Shown here piece after piece: positions 42,421 to 54,140 of a stretch of 64,000 nucleotides of DNA. The stretch is from Aporophyla lueneburgensis (Eukaryota; Arthropoda; Insecta; Lepidoptera; Noctuidae): positions 9,052,501 through 9,116,500 of the forward strand of contig OW028750.1 in the NCBI GenBank assembly GCA_932294355.1, given 5' to 3'. A program made the translations under genes and the position numbers. Under the pieces are notes generated by a model. The model worked only from the letters and a program-made list of their open reading frames with translations, made no database searches and was not told the origin of the DNA. The stretch's first letter is position 1. Each line of letters opens with the position of its first letter.

Positions 42421-43559
42421 ATTTCTGAAATTGTAGATTCGTCTATAGAAAATATTATATTATTCAAAACTTTCGATTCGTTCGATTCAGACGAGTTAAT
42501 TCATGCGAATCTATTAATAAGCTACGCAGACATTATGGGCAGTTCAATTGAAAATTAACTTAAGGAGCAAGATTTTAAATATTAGTTTCCTATACCCATA
42601 GAAGAACCGGCGACTGATACCACTTATTTCACTTTTAAATGGTGGAAGTTGGCGTGCAGAGACGTCATACTGTTGAATTAACTTGAGTTGCAATTAATTC
42701 TGTTTTCACACTTCTTGACTAATTGTCCTTGGAATTAAGTGAAACAGTTTCTTACGTATGAAGGTTGTTTTGTTTTCACAAACAATAGAAAATGTTGTTA
42801 TTAGTTAAATATTATATTGCTGGAACACTTTATTTCTTCACAGCTTTATCGTATTCGTTTCTAATTTGAGCGAAATATTGTAATAATGATGCCTGCAATC
42901 ATATTTTTCAAACAATGCAATTTAATACTATCTTGTGATTGTGTATTGAAGAGTCACAGAAGCGTGAATATTGACTAACAACTGAAGATCGTCTGAAGGA
43001 TACTGATTCATGCTAAGTATGATTTCCAAATGAATCTTAAACATTTATTTTGACAAAAAAACTTTACAATTGGTTTATAAAAAAAAACTAGAGATTCAAC
43101 GATAGACATCTTGGACGATACGATACAGATATTCGTGAATACGATATCGTTGCAAATGTTTAAAAGGACTAACAAAAAGCTGCTGTAAAATTAGTCTCTC
43201 GGATTTGGTAATATAAATTTAAAAGTACTTTTGCTAAGTTGGGTTACAAACCTTCATTGCACCAGAAACTAAAAGGATTTGCTTCTCTTGATATATCGGG
43301 AAATCGAAGATATACGTATAATAAAAGCGCAATTGAGAAAAATGGTTTAAAGTATTTCTCTGTATCAGGAACATTACGAAAGCAATAAGCGTAGATAATG
43401 AATGAGCTATGTGTGTAAGGCGACTAAGTCTATAAAGGAATGAAACATAATGTAGAGCTTTCCCGAGTATTAATCTTGCCACGTCTGCACCAGAATTACA
43501 GTTCATCACCACCGACTTACAGTTTACTTTAGTGTTTGTAGATGCGAAATTTGAAATGT
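42421..43559. other. unannotated AT-rich stretch
   Basis: No gene or repeat recognised. Confidence 0.4.
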
Positions 43560-43733
43560 ATCATGGATTCCGCAAATATAGGAAGCCTCCCAGCTAGATG
43601 GACCGACGACCAATAGAAAGTGGCTGGGAAAGACTGGATGCGGAAGTCAGAGGACAGGGTGTTGCGTTGCAACATGGCAGAGGTCTGACTCCAGCAGTGG
43701 AGCGCGATAGGCTGAGTTGATTGATTGATTGGA
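43560..43733 (+). pseudogene. RTE-type LINE C-terminus with (TGAT)n tail
   Basis: With one stop it reads RPPARWTDDQ, VAGKDWMRKSEDRVLRCN, then a stop-broken LQQWSAIG and tail TTGATTGATTGATTGG. RPP.RWTDD..KVAG..WMR.AEDR...W...EAYVQQW is the RTE-clade C-terminal pattern. Only about 50 codons are left. Confidence 0.7.
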
Positions 43734-44693
43734 TACACCCCTATTTAAACCAACTCTCCTACAACACTTCTTTCTCTTCCGTTGAACATAAGTTCAATAA
43801 TTTGCGTGTTGATGAGCATAAAGATAATTATGCATGTTTTAAAGTAATAAATATAACACCCGTTATTCTAATTGACGCCTAATGTCACACCGATAATATT
43901 AAATTACAGACTATCATTGCATTCTACAGACTGCAACGTGTGAAAGTTATAAAATAATTATGCACGATAATTACAACAAGCAGGCTTCGAACGAAACCAG
44001 CACCGTATATATTGATACTGATCGAAATACCAACGATGTATTTAAAAACTACAATATTGCACAAGTGGGTAGGTTGCTGACCCATCGCTTGCAGGCAATG
44101 GAGCAACGCGCTTTCCTCACTTGAATCTTACAGCTTAGTGAAGCAGACTTTACTTGTTTTAAATACCTAGGTCAATCTAGATATTGACAAAGGTTTGCTG
44201 CACTTTAAAATGCGTTTAGAAATCGAACAAAAAGCGTTTCGGTTCATTCAGTAACTTCTACGCAGAATAGTTCGCGAGTTTTCCATACGAGCGACTGATG
44301 ACAGACACGTAATTTAGTATCTATCTGATCACGTTCCGGCAAAAGATAAAAATATGAACAATTAGAAAGCCACCGAACAATTAGTCCAAGGTTAATGGAT
44401 AGCGTAAAAAGTCTAAGATAAAAAGTGGCGTGACTAATTCGACGCACGCGCCATTCCGCAATGGCCTACGATTATTTTGACAGAAAAAATACCGGAACCA
44501 TTTGACACTACATTTTGTCACGAATCAACAACGTATTTTGTACACATTTTTATAATAATTCTGTATTTGCTAATCGAATGTGTGACACAATTGCTCAGTA
44601 GAGCCGAAAAGTCAATGAGAATTTGGGTCAAACAAATTTATAGACAGTGTAATTACAGTGGGGGACAAAATAAAGTACTTTGCGACTAAACTA
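43734..44693. other. unannotated AT-rich stretch
   Basis: No gene recognised. Confidence 0.4.
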
Positions 44694-45060
44694 GCTTTAG
44701 CCCGCAGCTTCACCCGCGTGGTTTTCGGAAAATATTTTACAGGAAATCCCGTGATTAAAAGTAACGTATGTGTTAATCCAAAGTGTTAATTGCGTAACAC
44801 ACTAACTGTTGGAATAGCTTTAATTTTTCACAGGTTCAACAACATTCATTGCGTTATTTACATTGTTGATCAGACACAATTTTCGAACAAATAAAGCAAT
44901 GGATAAGCAATATCCTACAAAATCATTCCGATTTTGATTGACAATAAGGGTGCAAGTTATAAACTATCTGTGTGCCAAATTTTTTTCAAATCCTGTCAGC
45001 CGTTTATGCGCCAATCCAGAACATACTCGTACCAGACAAACGGACAAAAATGCTTTTTTA
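44694..45060 (-). mobile_element. Helitron-like element split by a small inverted-repeat element
   Basis: ACTAGCTTTAGCCCGCAGCT, TCACCCGCGTGG at the 3' end, then after about 130 bp of foreign sequence (44805-44948) it resumes with AAACTATCTGTGTGCCAAAT, TCCTGTCAGCCGTTTATGCG and CAGACAAACGGAC. The foreign part contains the CATTGCGTTATTT unit (44838-44910). Confidence 0.65.
44838..44910. repeat. small inverted-repeat element (CATTGCGTTATTT type)
   Basis: CATTGCGTTATTTACATTG faces CGAACAAATAAAGCAATGG (inverted, diverged). Same family as 14049-14125 and 61080-61142; similarity between the 14 kb and 44.8 kb copies extends to about 44957. Confidence 0.55.
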
Positions 45061-45405
45061 CTGTTTTTTTTATGACGGATAAATATAGCAAGTACATGCG
45101 ACAATATTCAACTGTTTTATCGAGTTCTGTTAACATAGCTGGTTTGTTAAATAAACACAGGTCCACTTCCAACCATCTTGACATTCAGTAAGTGGTAGAC
45201 ACTTGTCCAATAGTTCAAGGACCTCGTTTTCGTGAGGTTTACAATGAGGAGATAAATAATGTTGAATGAGCGATAAGTTCACGCATCATCGTTTTACGTT
45301 CACTTGTTTAGTGCCAATTACTTTGCTGTTCACCATAAAAATAACAGCACTAAAGAGGAATCGAAAAACATGGAACATCGAATGACATAATGATGTTTTG
45401 TAGCA

Positions 45406-45798
45406 TCCATACTAATATTATAAATGGGAAAGTGTGTGTGTCAGTTTGTCTGTCTTTCACGGCAAAACGAAGCGACGAATTGACGTGATTTCTAAGTGGA
45501 AGGTGAAAGTGGTAGTTGAAGGGATGGAGAGTGATATAGGCTTTTTTTTTCTCTTTTCTTTTTTAGCTGGCTGGGGTGAACTTAGAAAAGCCGTGCTTTT
45601 CCCATGGACAATCGTTCGCGTGTGTCCAATGCCCAGAATCTTTACATTCTATCCCCAAATGGAAAGACATAAAATATCGTCTACAGTAGCGTATTAAAAT
45701 AACATTCCTGTTCCGAGTTCTCTACTGTTTTTAAATCAGGAAAGGGGAACCGTGTTATCCCGAATTTAACGCAAGCGAAGCCGCGGGCAAAAGCTATT
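45406..45798 (+). mobile_element. Helitron-like element, near full length
   Basis: Starts A|TCCATACTAATATTATAAAT, includes TCAGTTTGTCTGTCTTTCAC and 'cggcaaaacgaagcgacgaatt', ends AACGCAAGCGAAGCCGCGGG then CAAAAGCTAT. A T-rich expansion is at 45541-45565. The ORF at 45434-45697 reads non-coding element sequence. Confidence 0.7.
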
Positions 45799-45984
45799 AG
45801 GTTATAAAGATGTCATGATGTCATTCGATTTTTGAGTGATGTTGATTTGAGCAACAACTGCCAGTTTTAAAATACCTTGTTAACCTCCTACAATGGACAA
45901 AATGTCACCAAACTGAGGAACTAACCCATCCAACATCTAGTGTGATTACTCACACACACAATATCTTCGCCACACTAGATCATC

Positions 45985-46312
45985 AACTGCCTAACCTTTG
46001 GGGTCGGTTTCCAGTCTAACTGGATGCAGCTGAGTACCGTCTTTTACATGGAGTGAATGCCTTTGGAACCTTCACTACCCAGTTACTAGGTACGATACCC
46101 CTGGTAAGACTGGTTGACAGTCTTTCGGGATTCTGACGACCCGTAACGACTGTCAAAGTTCCACGATCGACAGCCAGGGCCAACAGCTTAATGTGCACGG
46201 TAGGTGTCGTTATGTAAAAATGGTCACCCATCCAGGGACCAACCGCGGCAAGGGTAGCTTAACCTGATAGACCGTCCCGCCTTTGTTAACTTAGCCACAA
46301 GCCCTCGCTCAC
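45985..46312 (-). mobile_element. 5S-headed SINE, near full length, best-preserved head
   Basis: On the minus strand 46260-46221 reads AAGCTACCCTTGCCGCGGTT then GGTCCCTGGATGGGTGACCA, which aligns without gaps to the box A to box C region of eukaryotic 5S rRNA (AAGC..., CGGTTAGTAC, TTGGATGGGTGACC). This gives an internal polymerase III promoter of the 5S kind. The middle carries TGACAGTCGTTACGGGTCGT, the 3' part AGCTGCATCCAGTTAGACTG. Confidence 0.8.
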
Positions 46313-46832
46313 TTCGCTGACCCGTATTTGGCACTCATTAGGTACACTACCTACTTTAAGGATATTCCCACGATAGTCCTAGGCTTTGTATCGAGTGAAT
46401 AAGATTACCCTTCAGTTACATAAATACAATTCTTTAATCGTGATGATAGCCTAGATACCTACCTATTTGGGCAATCTTTACAATGCTTGTCATGGGTACC
46501 TTTATAATTTGATAATTGCAAGTACTCTCTGTAGGTACAGTCGACCGCCCATCGATGGTAACACTTTTCTTTGAGCTAGCCTCTACGGTAGTTTCTACGT
46601 CAGGTATTTTAAGCAATCGCAGCAAAACCGCTTCGGCATAGGTTACAAGCTAACCGCGTCGTTTCTACCACGTAAGGGGAGCTGAAATTCGGCTTACATT
46701 AACGGTTGACGTCTAAAGACGAATAAACAGGACGTTCAGACCAAGGATACAAGCAGAATCTTTGATAAAGCAAGCCGGAATCAACAATATTACGCCAGTT
46801 TTTCTCTTTATCGTTCTAATCTGATCTACAGT

Positions 46833-46950
46833 CATCATCATCAGCCTATGACGTTCCCACGGACCACCAGCCTCCTCTCTATGACAGGGAGTGGACCATT
46901 ATCCTCCACACAATCCCAATGCGGGTAGGTAGATATGTCGCCTACCGTAT
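46833..46950 (-). mobile_element. SINE 'X' 3' end
   Basis: CATCATCATCAGCCTATGAC, CTCTATGACAGGGAGTGGAC, CAATGCGGGTAGGTAGATAT are the reverse complement of the 3' end of the SINE family seen at 53636 and 54300. Confidence 0.6.
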
Positions 46951-47090
46951 CTAAATACATTTATAATCGCAAGGATCGTTTGTAACCCTCAAATAATTTT
47001 ATATTACATTGCTGTTAATTGTTCAGCTACTTATTCTGACAGCGATGAATACACGAATTTTAAACAATATGCAATTAATTAGTAAAACGA

Positions 47091-47660
47091 GATAATTAAA
47101 ATTCGCATTTACCTAATTAAAATAAAAAAATAATCCTTAGGTAAATAAGATGTTCCCACGAAGAGAATTTGTATTCAACTACATATTTATTGTTTAGTAT
47201 AAACAACAAGAATTCAAAAAAATATTTAATGGCATTTAAGTATAATTCAGCAATGTAGGAGCAATGCACCTAATGGTAACAGCCTTACCTTGTATACCTA
47301 AATTATTTCATCATCAGTGCTCTCAAATTGGTGAAGGCAAACATCGTGGAAAAACTACAAATTCGATGACATGTGACATATACCAAGCCGCACTGGTGCA
47401 AAAAAGATAATTAAAATCCGCATTACCATAATTAAACCAATAGAAAAAATAAAAATCCTCAGGCAAATAAGATGTTCCCATGAAAGATATTTGATTTTAT
47501 CTACATATAATAAGGCAAACATTGTGGAAAAACTAAAAATTCGATGACATGTGACATCTACCAACCCGCACTCGGCCCCGTTTGGTTGATTACAGCCCAC
47601 TCCCTGTCGGAAAGAGAAGGACTGGGTCCCAGCAGTGGGAACATTAAAGGTTGATTATGC
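47091..47660 (+). repeat. diverged tandem duplication ending in SINE 'X' sequence
   Basis: Unit 1 (about 47091-47395) and unit 2 (about 47405-47575) share GATAATTAAAAT, CGCATT, AAATAAGATGTTCCCA, and later AAACAT.GTGGAAAAACTA with ATTCGATGACATGTGACAT. Unit 2 lacks about 130 bp of unit 1 (about 47215-47340). Unit 2 alone continues into the SINE X 3' end (GGGTCCCAGCAGTGGGAACA). Confidence 0.65.
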
Positions 47661-47984
47661 AAAGCACAATATTAACTTTTGATCATATCTGAAACATTGC
47701 CATCATTAACAGCTTTGTTACAATCAATAATTTTGCGTCACTTTAGTCAGTGCAGTTGCGGAAACTTTCTGTGAATTTATTTATTGCAAAACGTACACAC
47801 AGTAGGTGTCAAAATACACGAGGTTCGATTAATTTTCTACCAATATCTGTATCTGTAGAGTTTTAAGTGTGTTCATCTCGAATAATTACTAACAAATACC
47901 TTATTGCTTTCTTAATTCTATTTTATTTTCTTGAAAAACAATAACAAAGAGTTAGTATCAAGCTTCATAAAAAAAAATGTAGCA

Positions 47985-48100
47985 ACTCGAAGTCTGAAAT
48001 TGTGCCCGGTTTATGGCAATAGATTCACCTCTTATCCACCCCTATGGGTGTTTAACATAACTCGCAAAATGTGGGTGTGGGTTCTAAAGTAAACCTCTCA
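47985..48100 (+). mobile_element. tRNA-headed SINE, 3' half
   Basis: AATTGTGCCCGGTTTATGGC, AATAGATTCACC, then AACTCGCAAAATGTGGGTGT: the core and regular tail of the 35795 family. Head missing. Confidence 0.65.
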
Positions 48101-48925
48101 ATGTTTGGCGTGATTTTATATTATCATGAAAACTTCGATGAAGTCTGTTAAAAACTGCTTCAGAACAGTCCCTCGACAGCTGCGCGTGATCATAGCGACA
48201 TTCAACCGCTTGCACGAACGACCTATCGTAAGCGTTCGAAACACTGCACCATGGAGCTGTCGGCTTTGTTTGATGTAAGCGCAGGAAAATTTTAACAACC
48301 TGGCTTATGCATTATAGTTATTGTTATTACGTAGGCTTCTATCGTCTTCCATCCGGCGTGATCGACGTCAAGAGCAGCCCCGTTCAACAATAAAATATAA
48401 TATTGTAGAAACAGTTTCATTCGAAATAGTATACCCACAGTGATTTTAGTTTTTGGTATGAGCATTAGATTCAGCAGCAGGAACAGACTGGAAGTGGAAG
48501 AAAGATATTAAAATGTAATGCGGGAAGGTTTACAACAGTGCATTACTCGGCCGCGTATATTAGGCGCAGGCCACACAGAACAAACTTGAGACAAGGACGG
48601 AACGAAGATAAGGCATCCTTCTCACGTATCTATATTATTCTTCATACAAAATGAATTTAAAAAATCTGGCACAAATCATACAGAAAAGACAAGACGCAAG
48701 CGCGTAATTTTTCCATCTGCATAATATTGCCACATCTGCAGACCGTCCTCATCAACGTCTCTTCGATGTTGCCTGCGTCTAAGCACATGCTAAATAGTCC
48801 TCTGAAAATTTCACCAGTAAAACGATTACTTTGCCAAGAGTGGGACAGCGCAGGACAGAAAAAAAACGTTAACTTCTCAAATCCAAAATAGAGGAAGTAG
48901 AAAAGAGAAAACTCATTGACTACTT
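48101..48925. other. unannotated stretch
   Basis: No gene or repeat recognised. Short minus-strand ORFs have no family resemblance. Confidence 0.4.
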
Positions 48926-48929
48926 TTAA

Positions 48930-49009
48930 CCAGTCAATTACCGTAATTACAGACACAATTAAAAAATGATTGTGTCTATACCAAATGTGGTATCTCAGAG
49001 ACTTAGAGG
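48930..49009 (+). mobile_element. 80-bp TTAA-flanked hairpin element, copy 3
   Basis: TTAA at 48926-48929 and 49010-49013 exactly. CCAGTCAATTACCGTAATTA, hairpin AGACACAATT/TTGTGTCT, hairpin ATACCAAATGTGGTAT, end GACTTAGAGG. About 95 percent like copy 2. Confidence 0.8.
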
Positions 49010-49064
49010 TTAACACCATGTATCATATGATACTGACAAATAAATGATTATGAAAACATAATCC

Positions 49065-49240
49065 TATAATGTTCTCACTGCTGGGACTAATGTTCTCCTC
49101 TCTTTGTGAAGGAGTAAACTGTAATCACCACGCGGGTCCAGTGCGGATTGGTAGATATCACATGTCTTTGAGTTTCGGTTCTAGGACATGCCAATTAGCT
49201 CACGATCTTTTCCGTCATCCTTCGAATACGTTGTTAAAAT
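49065..49240 (-). mobile_element. SINE 'X' fragment
   Basis: Minus-strand CCGCACTGGACCCGCGTGGT, AACATTAGTCCCAGCAGTG and ACATGTGATATCTACCAATC match the body and 3' end of SINE X. Confidence 0.6.
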
Positions 49241-50577
49241 AACGAATGGTAATTCGGTTAGAAATACGAAGACGTAACACATAATTTTAAAGATGAACCA
49301 AAATTATTAGATCCAAGCATTTAGAACACTATAATTTGACGGATCACCCTGATGGTTTCAAATAACGTACAATATAATACTTACAAGATGTATTTCGGTA
49401 CTCCATAATAAAGATATTACCAAATGTTGTGATTCATATCTTCATCCTAAGACGCGTCCAAGACTATATTCAATTATCTCGCAAACTGCGGACCTTGAGG
49501 GATGTGAACTTTACCAGACCAGCGCCATTGTTATTGTTTTATAATCAAAATTAAGTTTAAACTTTAACAATCGTTCACAAGGTAATAATGGAACGAATTT
49601 TGCAAGACATTTATTGCTTTTCACATGGTCTTAGGAAATAGGTTTAGGTGACATCTTAGTAAACTTCAGGCGTTTAGGCTTTACAACATTTTTGTTACTG
49701 CACCTTAGTAAATTCAAATCCAATATAAGTCGTCTACTCCCACGGTGAAATCGCCCGATTATCTACACGAATCTTTACCAATTTGTTTTACAGAAACTGT
49801 TCTTCAATGAGGCTTTAAATGTTTTCCGGAATTTCTTAGCTGTAATTCCACAAAGATAGACCCACAAAGGATCTGGGATAATCTTTACAATCTAGAATCG
49901 ATCAAACAAAGTGACCAATAAGGTTTTGTTGAAAGCCGGCCGTAGACGTCTTTACATTTTGTCCATCACCCAGAACTTTGAAAATTCTTATGAGCCCGTC
50001 ATTTTACCTGCACTTATGCTTTAAAAACAAAGTTAACTTCCTCAACGGGAGAGTATTGTATGGCGGTAGTAGTGTGGTCCCGGTGGTACTTACTAACTCC
50101 ATATTTACTCTGAAACTGTTCATCAAAGTGCACTAATCTAATTTGGGCATCAAGATAATCATCGGCCGCGTGTCAATCCATCAAACCGTAACATTCTGTT
50201 GTAAACTGTGACCTACTGTTTCGGAAAAAAAAACAACGGTTGCTAAGCAACAGCCTTGATTGTTACTCAAAGCATCACGAAGTTAACAATAGTATTTAAA
50301 TGGTGTAGAGTAAATACGGTTACAGAGCGTGGCTTACAAAAAATTGGTTGGGAAAATTAATTTTCTGTTGGAGTTCGTTTTTGTTGGGGAAATTAATTAT
50401 TATTACTGTAATAGTGACACTTATTTCGTTGACCAATATGAAAATAGTTCTTATTAAATAGACCATGGTAGGGAAAAGAAAATATCGATAGGCGAAATGT
50501 ATGTATATGTTTCCTTTGACACTCACAGGAATCCCTGCGGTTACCGCTATGAATTTTACCCCAAGAAGACTTTTATT
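49241..50577. other. unannotated AT-rich stretch
   Basis: No gene or repeat recognised. Confidence 0.4.
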
Positions 50578-50825
50578 ATCATCATACACAGCCCGACTTC
50601 ACCCATTGCTAGGCATAAGCTCTCTTCTTGTTTCAAATGCGACGCTCCTGTGCCAGCCTCATCCAGATTTTGCCCGCGATGGCAACAATGTCGTCGGCCC
50701 AACTCGCTGCCGGATAACCGACATCTCTTCTTGCAGTTCTTGAACGCCACTCTGTCACAACTCTACCTGTCAAGACCGCGCCTTGCTAGGTGTCCTGCCA
50801 AGTCCATTTGTGCTCCATAATAAAT
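50578..50825 (-). pseudogene. decayed RTE-type LINE C-terminus
   Basis: The minus strand with frameshifts reads IMEHKWTWQDT, VTEWRSRTARRDVGYPAASW, ADDIVAIAGKIWMRLAQERR, RAYAQQW: the RTE pattern WRP..GRR.VGRP..RW.DDI...AG..WM..AQ. Closest relative in the window is 8558-9090. The several ORFs called here are frame shadows. Confidence 0.75.
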
Positions 50826-51474
50826 ACTTATGCTCTCCGATATCGAAGACCTTCATACGTCTTTGTATGTCGACATTAGAGAAGATGACTGTCGCGTATC
50901 CTATCAAGAAGTTAAATAAACTTCTAAATAGTATCATCTCTTGCAAAGACGTGCCTTGGTTATCGACTTTCAACAAAATAATCCATTGCAGCAATACCAT
51001 TTTTAAGATGAGTCTTAAGGCTCCACAATGTATGAACACTTTATATCCATATGATAATCCCCGCTATGATCGTCTATTGTTCTTAGCGTGATTGACATTC
51101 CCATACAAACATAATGACGGTACAAGATAACTATTTACGTAGGTACCCTCTGTGGGAGGAGACGAATCCTTGCGATATGCCTACACCAGAGACTATTACA
51201 TGATTAATTATTATTTACATTAATTATTATTTATAAGCAAGTGAGGTGAAATAAAGATAAATGAATAAGGAGAGTGGTATTCTGTAGGTTTCCGGTTACA
51301 CCTGCGGATTGTGGGATTGCTAGGAGCTGTCAAAATGAAAGGGCCGTATTTTTTCAAGGTTTTTTGTCAGACAGAAAAAAAGAACAACTACCGCGCACTT
51401 GTCAACGCCAACAAAGTAAAAATAAAAAAACGAAAGAGTTTATACAAGTTATATTTTCATATGAGTTGTTAAGC
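50826..51474. other. unannotated stretch
   Basis: No gene recognised. The overlapping open frames at 50770-51091 on both strands have no family resemblance. Confidence 0.35.
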
Positions 51475-51605
51475 GTCGCCAACAACGCTCTTGTAAGGAT
51501 GGTTTCCTCACGGTGTTTTCCTTCGCCATTTTGAGGAGTTTGGGTTCGAACCTACAATCTACAAATTGTAAGTCACGGCTGATACTACTAGGCCACCGCT
51601 GCTTT
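51475..51605 (-). mobile_element. SINE 'X' tRNA-like head
   Basis: Minus-strand GGTGGCCTAGTAGTATCAGC (box A region) and GTAGGTTCGAACCCAAACTC (box B GGTTCGAACCC), then the AAAACACCGTGAGGAAACCA line of the body. Polymerase III promoter boxes are intact enough to recognise. Confidence 0.7.
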
Positions 51606-52164
51606 ACATGATCTAGTCTTCAGTAATACATAAATGTGCAAAATTTAATGACTACATTATGGAACTTATTTTGAGTTTAGTTTAACAAAGAATTAATCGC
51701 CTGAAATATATTTACTTTTCATATATGTTTGTTTTTGTTTACTAGTGTGGAACGGCGCGCATTATTATCATACAGAACCTGGCCATTAAATTATAATTCA
51801 TCCTTCTATATATTTTCAATATTGTTTCCAATGACATTTCTATAAAATATCTTTCCCACGCTGCTCACCGATCTTACTGCCCGTGTGTCAAAGAAAACCA
51901 ACAAGAATTAGTGCAAGCAAGGCGTCTCCTTACCTCGCCTTGACATAACAATATTAAACTTACTGAGGTCGATGGGTTAACTGATTCACTTCTTGCTCAC
52001 TACTGGTAGCCTGGTACCAGTCGAGCGTGGAATGTGTAAGGTCATATCAAAGGCGAGTACTTTTAAGTAAACAGTGATTTGAATTGCTTGATGAATAACG
52101 ACACTTTTGACCTTTAAGGAAATAATTTTCTACATATGAAACTTAAAGCACTAAAAAGCTACAA
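51606..52164. other. unannotated stretch with a less AT-rich patch
   Basis: 51745-52070 is less AT-rich than its flanks (GGAACGGCGCGC, CTGCCCGTGTGTC, CCTCGCCTTGAC). On the minus strand donor-like GAG|GTAAGG and TCA|GTAAGT occur at about 51935 and 51960. No readable product. I cannot classify it. Confidence 0.3.
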
Positions 52165-52285
52165 AAGAGTTCCCATGGCCGTGGCACAGGCAACTGAAGG
52201 AATACAAGTCACTAAAAGTCAGACACGCCCGCTCCACCCAGAGCGGGAGATGTCATTAGATAATTTTTCACACAAAAAAAAAACA
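52165..52285 (+). mobile_element. SINE tail module alone
   Basis: CCATGGCCGTGGCACAGGCA, ACTGAAGGAATAC, CCAGAGCGGGAGATGTCATT then an A-run. Matches the tail module of the chimeric SINE at 12586-12925. Confidence 0.65.
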
Positions 52286-52469
52286 AATAAGGTACAAAAC
52301 CGGACATAATGCCTTAGGCATTTTCTGCCAGTCAACCAAGGGTCGTAAAGAGATATAATTGAAGGTGCATGTTTTATCAGAGGAAAACAAAATCAATACG
52401 TATTGGTATGAAGGTATCATAATTTATTAATGAAATAGGTACACAAGTACTCTATTACCTTTTGTCTTG

Positions 52470-52555
52470 TTAGCGCATGTAACACAACTCCCTCTCGAAG
52501 AGATGAGGCCTGAGTCCCAACAGTGGAAAGTTAATAAGCTGATTATATAAACCAA
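52470..52555 (+). mobile_element. SINE 'X' 3' end
   Basis: ACTCCCTCTCGAAGAGATGA, GGCCTGAGTCCCAACAGTGG, AAGCTGATTATAT correspond to the last about 80 bp of SINE X. Confidence 0.6.
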
Positions 52556-53635
52556 ACTGTTTAACATACAACTATAAGCGAGCTTTTTGTAATTTTGCGA
52601 CCAAAGACCGCGGAATAGACCGCTACAACCAATTAAACCATATAGGTGCGGAGAAATCAGAGCGTTCACCCGACCCATGTAAGTGTATTATCATAATTAA
52701 TTGACACTATAGTTCCTGCTTAACTTGTCTACACACTGAATTAAGATTCATTATCAATACACAATTAGCCAAGGCCACTAATCAAATGGTTAATCATTCT
52801 TTTCCACCGAGCTTCCAGCGCTTAATTGGAGCACAAATGTTTATCTGACAGCTGCACGAAAAACTACTAGATGAACAAGATCGCATACCTAAATAACGAA
52901 ATAATTTGTGCAAAAATGGGTAGGATCCTTTTGAATGTGGTTTTGTGGTATTTTTAGTGTAACATGCCAAGAATGGAAGAATGAAACGGATACTTTTATG
53001 TATGTTTTTTGATTTTAGAGATCTACTTAGGTCATTATGCAAATAATCTCTACATCTCTAAATAATATCTAATAAAGTTTTTGCTATCAAGGAAACTACG
53101 AGTACTCGTGTTTCTAAATTACATGATTGTTTATGTTCATAGAGTGAATGAAACCTTAAATATCTTACATTTTAATTGCCTAACTGAAGATTAAGTAATA
53201 CCTTGCTGGTATCAAACGAGTGAAAAACCAAAAAGAAAAGGTTCGAAAATTTCTCGGTACGCATTTATGATTTGCCACAGCTAAGATTACTCGATACACA
53301 CCCTAAACGATCTCGACGAATATTCCACAAATCATTTTTGTCTTTTTAAGTGGACAAAACCCCAAAAAGTCAAGTGGTCAATTATGTATCAATAATAATC
53401 CGGTGCCGGTAATTATTATACACTTAGGGACCACCCTGAAGATTATTATCGAAACATTAAAATCATGGGCACTATTTAGTGATAATTTGACACAAGGCGA
53501 CATTTGAATTAATCGTGTGATTAAAATAAATGAATCGACAATTTTCTGAAGATTTGTCTTCGACGGCAAGATTTGCGCAGTGCCAGAGCAAGTGGCTTAA
53601 GCGCGGTCACAAAACTACCTATAAAAAGTAAAACT
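52556..53635. other. unannotated AT-rich stretch
   Basis: No gene or repeat recognised. Confidence 0.4.
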
Positions 53636-53709
53636 TATGATATTTTACAAAATACCTCACTATTAATCACCACTGCTCTCAAAACGGTGAATTAAAACAT
53701 CTTGAGAAA

Positions 53710-54140
53710 GGGTCACAGCACACATATCAACTCGGAAAGGGATCGTCACCGTATCGCCTTTCGCCTCGCCGTCAAACCTAACGAAACCATGTAACGCAAG
53801 CGGATCGGAAGCTCCGGCACGTCGACTCGGCTACAACTAAGCGACGCCGCGCTTACGGCTCGCCGACCGCTGGTTGACGGCTAGTCGGCACTAGTTCAGT
53901 CATTTTGAATCTGAACGTTTTTGTGTCGCGTGGACGAAGAGACGTAAGCTAGGGTACGGAGAGCCGTAAGCTAGCGTACGGAGAGCCGTAAGCTAGGGTG
54001 AGCTTATCCGGAGGCGAGGCGATTACGTTACGATTCCGATTAGTGTGCGTTGCAGTAGGGAGTTTCATACAAATCATACTGAACGGCTCGAGTTGATACG
54101 GTTACGATCCGTTTACGAGTTGATATGTGTGCTGTGACCC
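53710..54140. mobile_element. 431-bp element with perfect 25-bp terminal inverted repeats
   Basis: The end GGGTCACAGCACACATATCA plus ACTCG (53710-53734) recurs exactly inverted at 54116-54140. Comparison with the neighbouring empty site shows a 3-bp AAA duplication. A second, looser inverted pair lies inside (TCGCC..TCGCCTCGCC at about 53754-53772 against GGCGAGGCGATTACG at about 54012-54026). It is unusually rich in CG for this window. No coding capacity. GGG ends with a 3-bp duplication would fit PIF/Harbinger, but that group usually inserts at TWA, so the superfamily is open. Confidence 0.85.
53944..54000 (+). repeat. 22-bp tandem repeat inside the 431-bp element
   Basis: GTAAGCTAGGGTACGGAGAG plus CC is repeated with one change (CTAGCGTACGG) and followed by a partial third unit (GTAAGCTAGGGT). 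About 2.6 units. The most CG-rich part of the element. Confidence 0.8.

Noticed and set aside
46221..46260. A 5S rRNA gene.
   Set aside because: Only the promoter region is similar; the rest of the 5S molecule is missing and the unit is repeated as a SINE.
48657..49019. A 120-codon minus-strand ORF.
   Set aside because: Its first part reads through the 80-bp TTAA-flanked element, and the rest has no recognisable domain.
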